Of a stretch of 6,644 bases of DNA, positions 1 to 3,440 are shown piece after piece. This DNA is from Candidatus Cloacimonadota bacterium (GTDB taxonomy: Bacteria > Cloacimonadota > Cloacimonadia > Cloacimonadales > Cloacimonadaceae). The notes under the pieces were generated by a model. The model was given only the letters and a program-made list of their open reading frames with translations. It was not told where the DNA came from and did not search any database. Both the position numbers and the translations under genes were made by a program. Where the stretch lies: positions 1-6,644 of the forward strand of contig JALNXT010000087.1 in NCBI GenBank assembly GCA_023230245.1, in the 5' to 3' direction. Each line of letters starts with the position of its first letter. Position 1 is the stretch's first letter.

Positions 1-870
1 GTGGAACTATTTAGTGATGACAATTGCCATAGGCAGGATACGATAATCGACTCCAAAAGAACCACCAGCATCACTTTTCCCTCTGCAAATATGAATACTT
101 ACGGCAATGGCTTGCGATATATTCCGCAAGGTAGCTTTATTATGGGCACCCAGTTTTTAGACCGCAGCGAGTATGAGCGTCCCCGCCATGAAGTAAGCCT
201 CAGCCCTTTCCTGATAGGCAGTACAGAAGTTAGCCAGAAACTGTGGCAAAGCATTATACACAGCAATCCATCCGTCCGCACCGGGTCTCAACAGCCGGTA
301 ACCAATGTATCATGGTATGAAGTGCTGGAGTTTTGCAATAAACTTAGCCTGCACGAAGGCTTAACGCCCTGCTATAAAATCACTAAGGATTTTCCCGATG
401 CCAATAATATCAGCGAACACGACTCCCTGCGCTACAGTGTATTATGCATATGGAGCGCCACGGGTTACCGCTTGCCCACGGAAGCGGAATGGGAATACGC
501 AGCTCGTTGTGGGGATAGCAATAACCGCTTGCAATTTTCCGGTGGTAACAAGCTTAACGAAGTTGGCTGGTACGATACGAATAGCGATGAGCGCGCAAAA
601 GATGTGGGACTAAAAAGGGCTAATCAGTTTGGCTTATTCGATATGAGCGGGAATGTGTTCGAATGGTGTTGGGACTATTGGGGTCCTTACAATCATGAAG
701 CTGAAGAAAACCCTACCGGAGCGAAAAGCGGCTTATATCGGGTTATTCGGGGTGGCAGTTGGATGAGCGAATCTGATGCCTGCACATCCACAGCAAGGGG
801 CGGCAATTCTGCCCATGCTTCCGCCAAAGATCTTGGCTTTCGCTTGGTGCGCAGTGCGCGTGCAAATTAA
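1..870 (+). CDS. FGE/SUMF1-fold (formylglycine-generating-enzyme-like) protein, 5' end uncertain
   Basis: The 289 residues read from the window edge carry one complete FGE-sulfatase fold. Landmarks in order are YIPQGSFIMGT (40-50), EVSQKLW (76-82), PVTNVSWYEV (99-108), GYRLPTEAEWEYAAR (155-169), GLFDMSGNVFEWCWDYW (211-227), RVIRGGSW (247-254) and GFRLVRS (279-285). True FGEs oxidise a sulfatase cysteine to formylglycine using two cysteines five residues apart just after the GGS(W/Y) motif. Here the first is Ser256 and only Cys261 remains, so sulfatase activation is doubtful. Many bacterial members of this fold have other or unknown roles. No signal peptide is visible. The frame is open to base 1, which happens to be GTG; no ribosome binding site can be seen, so the gene may start upstream. 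The next gene follows after 13 bases. The fold is sure; the function is not. Confidence 0.88.
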   Translation: MELFSDDNCHRQDTIIDSKRTTSITFPSANMNTYGNGLRYIPQGSFIMGTQFLDRSEYERPRHEVSLSPFLIGSTEVSQKLWQSIIHSNPSVRTGSQQPVTNVSWYEVLEFCNKLSLHEGLTPCYKITKDFPDANNISEHDSLRYSVLCIWSATGYRLPTEAEWEYAARCGDSNNRLQFSGGNKLNEVGWYDTNSDERAKDVGLKRANQFGLFDMSGNVFEWCWDYWGPYNHEAEENPTGAKSGLYRVIRGGSWMSESDACTSTARGGNSAHASAKDLGFRLVRSARAN

Positions 871-874
871 GGAG
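869..874 (+). promoter_or_regulatory. Shine-Dalgarno site for the small membrane protein gene
   Basis: AAGGAG overlaps the stop codon of the FGE-like gene and lies 9 bases before the ATG at 884. It fixes that start and supports translation of the small gene together with the one upstream. Confidence 0.75.
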
Positions 875-883
875 ATATAGGAA

Positions 884-1111
884 ATGAAATTGAATCAAAT
901 TACACTTGCCTTGGTGGAATGGATTATCATGGCAGCGGCATTGTATCTGCTGTTTCCGTATTTGGATTGGAGAGGATTGGTGGGGCTGTTTTTAGCCTTT
1001 GTAGGTTTCGAAATGCATCTTATCTGGCATCGTCGCGACAGGGAAACCAGAGCTGCGCGTAAACTCGAACTTAAACACAGAGGAAAAGCAGAGAAAGCAG
1101 AGAAAATATAG
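884..1111 (+). CDS. Small inner-membrane protein of unknown function (75 aa)
   Basis: I do not recognise a family. Residues about 5-25 and 29-47 are two hydrophobic segments separated by a short turn (YLDWRG). A highly charged tail follows from HRRDRETRAARK to the end (about 49-75), probably helical and cytoplasmic under the positive-inside rule. This two-helix hairpin with a basic tail is common in small membrane proteins. The start is supported by an AAGGAG 9 bases upstream. The gene follows the FGE-like gene by 13 bases and probably shares its transcript. Its last codons (KAEKAEKI) come from two exact copies of a 9-bp unit, AAAGCAGAG, at 1085-1102. Right after the stop, a different 9-bp repeat begins, so the C-terminus may have been shaped by repeat slippage. 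An antisense frame over the same bases has no comparable support. Confidence 0.75.
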   Translation: MKLNQITLALVEWIIMAAALYLLFPYLDWRGLVGLFLAFVGFEMHLIWHRRDRETRAARKLELKHRGKAEKAEKI

Positions 1112-1157
1112 AACACTGATGACACTGATTACGATGATTTCCCTGATTTATAATTGA
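1112..1157. repeat. Degenerate 9-bp tandem repeat (ACACTGATT type)
   Basis: Consecutive 9-mers read ACACTGATG (1113-1121), ACACTGATT (1122-1130), ACGATGATT (1131-1139) and TCCCTGATT (1140-1148), then a weaker TATAATTGA. The stretch begins right after the stop codon of the small membrane protein. A related tail, CCTGATTTATAA, recurs at 2846-2857 on the far side of the insertion sequence. No function can be assigned. Confidence 0.6.
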
Positions 1158-1161
1158 GTTT

Positions 1162-1178
1162 TTTAGCCTTATGCTAAA
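1162..1178. other. Small hairpin between the membrane protein gene and the insertion sequence
   Basis: TTTAGC (1162-1167) and GCTAAA (1173-1178) form a perfect 6-bp stem with a five-base loop, CTTAT. No T-run follows on either strand, so it is at best a weak terminator. Nothing else stands out in the spacer up to the insertion-sequence end. Confidence 0.35.
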
Positions 1179-1256
1179 CTACGCCAATTTAACTCTTAAC
1201 TGGATCAGAATGTAAGCTCTTCTTCAGTCTAAAGCTTTGTTGCATTGTCCATGGAA

Positions 1257-1276
1257 TTTCCTGAAATGAGTTGACA
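1257..1276 (+). repeat. Left inverted repeat of the insertion sequence (3' side of orfB)
   Basis: It begins TTTCCTGA and ends AGTTGACA and matches the right end at 17 of 20 positions. It contains a consensus-like TTGACA (1271-1276) pointing inward. Confidence 0.8.
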
Positions 1277-1299
1277 CTTTACACTTTGTTAGATATTCT
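1271..1299 (+). promoter_or_regulatory. Possible inward promoter in the left inverted repeat
   Basis: TTGACA (1271-1276) is followed after exactly 17 bases by TATTCT (1294-1299). On the sigma70 model, transcription would start near 1306 and run antisense to the 3' end of orfB, towards the palindromic terminator at 1346-1392. The TTGACA belongs to the transposase-binding end, so the promoter match may be a by-product. The host's consensus is also unknown. Confidence 0.35.
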
Positions 1300-2231
1300 C
1301 ATTTGTCAAGACCAATCTTCTTAATCTTAACTACCAATGACTTAGAATAGGTTCTTGCCCCTCTCCCGGGAGAGGGGCAAGAACCTATTTTTCCTTCTGG
1401 CTTTCCTGATTTTTTACCTGTGTAACCCATTAGTACTGAATACGGTACACGTTTTCCTAAGCTGCTATGCTGATGCTCATTATTATACCTGTTTATTGTC
1501 GCTTCAATTTTACTACAGGCATCCTCTTTAGTGGCGAATTTCTCTCGCAATCCAAGGCAGTGCTTAAGGGTCTTGTTTAGGCTTTCCATAAAAGCGTTTT
1601 CATAGCAGTGATTCTTACCCGTATTGCTGATCTGGACGTTGTTTGCGGCTGCCATATTCTTGAGTGCATGGTTAACAAACTCACTGCCTCTATCGGTATG
1701 AAAGATGGTCTGATACTTCAATCTCAGTGAAGCCTTGAGTGCCAAGCTTTCATATAGTGCCTCCACTACCGGTGCCGATTTGCAAGTATTGCTTATCCTA
1801 TATGCTGTAATGTAGCGGCTTACAAGGTCTTCCACCAGTAGCAACTGAAGCTTTCCCTCGTTAGTTTCTATCTCTGTATAATCCGAAAAAAGCACTTCAA
1901 ACACCCTATGAAAGGTGCGGTTAATGATCATATTAGTGGCTGCTTTGCTTTTGTAATGCTGCTTCCGCCATGCCTTCTTGCGCGAGTTCAGGGTCAGCTT
2001 ATAGCGGTTCACGATCTGGTAAAAACTGTCTCTGCCAATGTGGACACCGCGTGCTTCTAGTTCCTTGCGAATCTGTGTTCCGGACAGCCCGCGCCGTTCC
2101 TCAAGGATAGATATCACCTCATCACGGATGCGATCCTTGCGGTGTAACTTTTCTTCGTCACAATGAATGTAAGTCTTGTATAAGTTCTGCCTGGATAGCT
2201 GGTTAGACTCGCTGAATAAGGTCTTATTCAT
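1299..2231 (-). CDS. IS3-family transposase OrfB (DDE integrase)
   Basis: This 310-residue catalytic subunit cuts and joins the element's DNA ends. The order is an N-terminal HTH_21-like helical region (about 30-80: RDEVISILEERRGLSGTQIRKEL), then an RNase H-fold rve domain from about 105. The triad is Asp117 (FSDYTEI), Asp180 (FHTDRGSEF) and Glu216 (NAFMESLNKTLK), with exactly 35 residues between the last two, the family signature. The usual C-terminal block is RYNNEHQHSSLGKRVPYSV (248-266). All catalytic residues are present, so the protein looks active. Residues 281-296 are encoded by a perfect 44-bp palindrome and form an unusual extension beyond the family's normal end. The ATG at 2231 overlaps the orfA stop as ATGA. 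However, the frame is open upstream to an A9 run in orfA, so the main product is probably an OrfAB fusion made by -1 frameshifting. Confidence 0.92.
   Translation of the reverse strand: MNKTLFSESNQLSRQNLYKTYIHCDEEKLHRKDRIRDEVISILEERRGLSGTQIRKELEARGVHIGRDSFYQIVNRYKLTLNSRKKAWRKQHYKSKAATNMIINRTFHRVFEVLFSDYTEIETNEGKLQLLLVEDLVSRYITAYRISNTCKSAPVVEALYESLALKASLRLKYQTIFHTDRGSEFVNHALKNMAAANNVQISNTGKNHCYENAFMESLNKTLKHCLGLREKFATKEDACSKIEATINRYNNEHQHSSLGKRVPYSVLMGYTGKKSGKPEGKIGSCPSPGRGARTYSKSLVVKIKKIGLDK
1346..1392 (+). terminator. Perfect 44-bp palindrome inside orfB, terminator-like on the plus strand
   Basis: Bases 1346-1389 are a perfect palindrome with 22-bp arms and no spacer, centred on CCC|GGG at 1367/1368. 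The core is very GC-rich. On the plus strand it runs into five T (1388-1392), the layout of an intrinsic terminator; on the minus strand no T-run follows. It would stop transcription entering the element from the left against orfB. It is also translated as residues 281-296 of OrfB. It may be a small palindromic element inserted in frame rather than original transposase sequence. Confidence 0.55.
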
Positions 2232-2623
2232 AACCTTCCCGTCTGCTTTAGCCTTTTTTGTTGAGAGGGAGATAGCTTTTCTAACAGTTTTTTTTTAGTC
2301 TCTTCATCTGCTACTTCGTACATTGCTTCAATCATTGATTCCTGGTACATAATTATCTCTTCATACCGCTTGAATTGACGATTGATCGGCTCATTAATCA
2401 ACACCATCGGAGCTTTCTTGCGCTTCGTTAGTGTCCTTGGAATCCTGACCATACCACGCTTTTTCATGTATTCTCTCACCCATTCTCGTACTTGATACAC
2501 TTCATCGATGCCTCGCTGCATACAGATTGATGCGATACTGAAGCCTTCACGGACTATCTCGTTAACTACCATGCTCTTGAAATCCTTTGTGTAGTTAACT
2601 GCTTTCCTTGCTTTGCGTTTCAT
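2228..2623 (-). CDS. IS3-family OrfA (HTH DNA-binding protein)
   Basis: This 131-residue protein matches the OrfA layout. The N-terminus is basic (MKRKARK), followed by a helix-turn-helix of the HTH_8/Tnp_1 type at about 11-50 (YTKDFKSMVVNEIVREGFS...QVREWVREY). The C-terminal part, about 80-120, is helical and charged and probably forms the leucine-zipper coiled coil that IS3 OrfA uses to pair subunits. Alone it binds the element's ends and modulates transposition; fused to OrfB it supplies DNA binding. GAGGAAG 6-9 bases upstream of the ATG at 2623 is a good ribosome site. Codons 110-112 are AAA AAA AAA, a slippery run, and the frame ends in TGA overlapping the ATG of orfB. Length is slightly above the common 90-110 residues. 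Confidence 0.85.
   Translation of the reverse strand: MKRKARKAVNYTKDFKSMVVNEIVREGFSIASICMQRGIDEVYQVREWVREYMKKRGMVRIPRTLTKRKKAPMVLINEPINRQFKRYEEIIMYQESMIEAMYEVADEETKKKLLEKLSPSQQKRLKQTGRL
2288..2296 (-). promoter_or_regulatory. A9 slippery run: likely programmed -1 frameshift site
   Basis: On the minus strand orfA reads ACT AAA AAA AAA CTG. In the -1 frame a TAA stop overlaps the first bases of this run (2297-2295), and that frame is then open without interruption into orfB. A tRNA slip here would add about 19 linker residues and give an OrfAB fusion of about 440 residues. A7-type or A6G runs are the usual shift sites in this family. The later A6G at 2254-2259 is not in register for a standard slip. 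Confidence 0.7.
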
Positions 2624-2642
2624 TATTCTTCCTCACTTTAAC

Positions 2643-2662
2643 TGTCAACTAAAATCAGGAAA
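2643..2662 (-). repeat. Right inverted repeat of the insertion sequence (5' side of orfA)
   Basis: Read on the minus strand it is TTTCCTGATTTTAGTTGACA and matches the left end at 17 of 20 positions. Its TTGACA also points inward. The best -10 match at 17 bp (TAATGA) overlaps the orfA start codon, so it cannot drive a normal orfA message. Transcription of the genes may depend on a promoter made when the ends join in a circle, as known for other IS3 members. Confidence 0.75.
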
Positions 2663-2711
2663 GACCACACAATGGGCTTCTCTGATGCCTTACTTAACGA
2701 CATATATCTCA

Positions 2712-2759
2712 CCTATATCCCCCGTATATCATCCGTATATTATATACGGTTGATATAGG
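2712..2759. repeat. Nested AT-rich palindrome with an 11-bp tandem duplication
   Basis: Outer arms CCTATATC (2712-2719) and GATATAGG (2752-2759) and inner arms CCGTATAT (2733-2740) and ATATACGG (2742-2749) pair perfectly around a single central T. CCGTATATCAT (2722-2732) is a near copy (10/11) of the adjoining CCGTATATTAT (2733-2743). Without that copy, the whole would be a symmetric two-tier palindrome broken only by CC opposite TT. It could be a binding site or a dispersed palindromic repeat. It lies about 50 bp outside the insertion-sequence end. Confidence 0.65.
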
Positions 2760-2825
2760 GATGATCAAGTTATGTTATACTTCCCTAAGCAGGTGCAAAG
2801 CATGAAAAAAACGTGAAATATATGA

Positions 2826-2874
2826 AAAACCCCGTGTTGGACTTTCCTGATTTATAAATTGAATTTGGGGTTTT
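2826..2874 (+). other. Long-loop stem AAAACCCC / GGGGTTTT
   Basis: AAAACCCC (2826-2833) pairs with GGGGTTTT (2867-2874) across a 33-base loop containing TTTCCTGATTTATAA. The four T's on the right arm are followed by GC, so this is a poor terminator. It may be chance. Confidence 0.25.
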
Positions 2875-2890
2875 GCTTGTAACAGCTCTC

Positions 2891-2920
2891 GCCTCGAGTG
2901 CTACAGCCGAGGCGGCTGTG
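2891..2920. other. Two overlapping, mutually exclusive GC-rich hairpins
   Basis: GCCTCG (2891-2896) can pair with CGAGGC (2908-2913), or ACAGCC (2903-2908) can pair with GGCTGT (2914-2919) around the loop GAGGC. The two stems share bases 2908-2913, so only one can form at a time. Confidence 0.4.
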
Positions 2921-2977
2921 ATTACACTGTATGGCGCGTAAATCGAATTTCGTCTTTGTTTTGGCTAACTGTAATAT

Positions 2978-3055
2978 GTTTAACTCACAATTTCGCTGTG
3001 TGATAGATATGTTTGTTTATCACGAAACCAATCGCAGCGAAATTGTAAGTCAAAC
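2978..3055. repeat. 21-bp inverted repeat forming a long composite hairpin
   Basis: Bases 2978-2998 and the reverse complement of 3035-3055 match at 19 of 21 positions, including a perfect 12-bp block ACAATTTCGCTG. Inside, GTGATA (3000-3005) pairs with TATCAC (3018-3023). Both mismatches would be G-U pairs in minus-strand RNA but A-C in plus-strand RNA. A folded transcript would therefore fit the minus strand better. Confidence 0.65.
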
Positions 3056-3058
3056 TGC

Positions 3059-3077
3059 GAAGCCCATGCGGGTTTTT
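3059..3077 (+). terminator. Small terminator-like hairpin
   Basis: GAAGCCC pairs with GGGTTTT around the loop ATGC (three G-C pairs, G-T and A-T pairs below), ending in five T (3073-3077). The stem is short and no plus-strand gene is seen before it. It would end any plus-strand transcript coming from the repeat region. Confidence 0.35.
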
Positions 3078-3111
3078 CGAGCTAAATAAGACGCAACTTA
3101 ATTTCATTGGG

Positions 3112-3204
3112 CTGTCAATCTCCGAATTGGCAGTGATAGCGAAGCTAGCATCGTAGCATCCTTCAAGCATCCTCTGGATGCTGTGGCAAATCGGAGTTTG
3201 CCAC
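3112..3204. other. Hairpin cluster with complementary loops (possible structured RNA or dispersed repeat)
   Basis: Hairpin 1: CTGTCAAT (3112-3119), loop CTCCGA (3120-3125), ATTGGCAG (3126-3133), with one T opposite G. Hairpin 2: AGCATCC (3166-3172), loop TCT, GGATGCT (3176-3182), perfect. Hairpin 3: GTGGCAAA (3183-3190), loop TCGGAG (3191-3196), TTTGCCAC (3197-3204), perfect. The loops of hairpins 1 and 3 are exact reverse complements over all six bases. AGCATC also occurs three times (3147, 3155, 3166). No known RNA family is recognised. Confidence 0.5.
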
Positions 3205-3255
3205 CCCATTGCCACCCCATTGCAACTCCCAATGCCACATCATTTCCACCCCATT
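3200..3255. repeat. 11-bp tandem repeat GCCACCCCATT, two exact and further degenerate copies
   Basis: Exact copies are at 3200-3210 and 3211-3221. Weaker copies follow: GCAACTCCCAAT (3222-3233), GCCACATCATTT (3234-3245) and CCACCCCATT (3246-3255). Spacing is 11-12 bp, about one helical turn. The first copy overlaps the right arm of the preceding hairpin. Confidence 0.6.
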
Positions 3256-3369
3256 CCCATCCAATTTATTGCGGTCAGCACACAAATAGTCAAAATAGTT
3301 CTTTACACGATTTCACCTTTGATATGTTGTGGTTTCCACAGGTAAGATAGGTGTGATGTCTGTCAGCCT

Positions 3370-3398
3370 TGCTGTTTCGGAAACAGGCAGAAACAGCA
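3370..3398 (+). promoter_or_regulatory. Alternative hairpins or operator-like palindrome before recJ
   Basis: CTGTTTC-G-GAAACAG (3372-3386) is a perfect 7-bp palindrome. The same left arm, extended to TGCTGTTTC (3370-3378), also pairs perfectly with a second copy, GAAACAGCA (3390-3398). So the leader can form one of two stems, ending about 40 bases before the recJ start. It could be a repressor site or a leader switch. It resembles but is one base short of the E. coli LexA spacing (CTG-N10-CAG; here N9). Confidence 0.4.
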
Positions 3399-3425
3399 GA
3401 TAAATGATTAATAAATTAGATAAAT

Positions 3426-3430
3426 AAGGT
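3426..3430 (+). promoter_or_regulatory. Ribosome binding site for recJ
   Basis: AAGGT ends 10 bases before the ATG at 3441. It is only one base from an out-of-frame ATG at 3431, too close to serve that one well. An in-frame TAG at 3417-3419 rules out a start further upstream. Confidence 0.5.
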
Positions 3431-3440
3431 ATGGACGAAA

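Larger units (their letters stand above)
1257..2662 (-). mobile_element. IS3-family insertion sequence, apparently intact, about 1.4 kb
   Basis: Two overlapping minus-strand genes (HTH OrfA, DDE OrfB) lie between inverted repeats. The left end 1257-1276 and the reverse complement of 2643-2662 match at 17 of 20 positions: both are TTTCCTGA, four variable bases (one matching), then AGTTGACA. IS3-family ends usually begin TG and finish CA, which would put the tips at 1262 and 2657 (1,396 bp). A further inverted match, CATTGT (1243-1248) with ACAATG (2669-2674), hints that the ends could reach further out. No clear target-site duplication is seen for any of these choices, so the exact boundaries are open. 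Size, gene order, overlap and ends all fit the family. It sits between two transcription units and breaks no recognisable gene. Confidence 0.88.
2658..3440. other. Long intergenic region without a convincing gene
   Basis: This stretch of about 780 bp separates the insertion sequence from recJ. It holds a nested AT-rich palindrome (2712-2759), overlapping hairpins near 2891-2920, a 21-bp inverted repeat (2978-3055), a small terminator-like hairpin (3059-3077), a cluster of three hairpins (3112-3204), an 11-bp tandem repeat (3200-3221) and the recJ leader. A 76-codon minus-strand frame (3215-2985) runs through these repeats without coding support. A weak TTTACA at 3302-3307, followed 15 bases later by TATGTT, is the only recJ promoter candidate I can point to. 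Confidence 0.7.

Noticed and set aside
895..1125. 76-codon minus-strand frame opposite the small membrane protein
   Set aside because: The sense frame has a strong AAGGAG at the right distance and the two-helix-plus-basic-tail pattern. The antisense peptide is a mirror of it, without support.
2254..2260. A6G run in orfA as the frameshift site
   Set aside because: In orfA it is read CAA CAA AAA AGG, so AAA AAG is in register only in the -1 frame; the standard A AAA AAG slip needs it in the 0 frame. The A9 run upstream fits better.
2620..2648. Promoter for orfA made by TTGACA in the right end with TAATGA
   Set aside because: The -10 would overlap the orfA start codon, so transcription would begin inside the gene; the next in-frame ATG is too far and lacks a ribosome site.
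2985..3215. 76-codon minus-strand reading frame in the intergenic region
   Set aside because: It runs through the 21-bp inverted repeat, the hairpin cluster and into the GCCACCCCATT repeat. No ribosome site sits properly before its ATG, which is one of several repeated ATGs. The peptide has no recognisable domain. If the region is a dispersed repeat, this frame would recur as a false gene.
3200..3255. CRISPR array
   Set aside because: The repeats are 11 bp and directly adjacent with no unique spacers; they are tandem repeats, not a CRISPR.
3372..3386. LexA (SOS) box upstream of recJ
   Set aside because: The spacing is CTG-N9-CAG, one base shorter than the E. coli-type box, and it does not match the Gram-positive GAAC-N4-GTTC form. 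Kept only as a generic palindrome.
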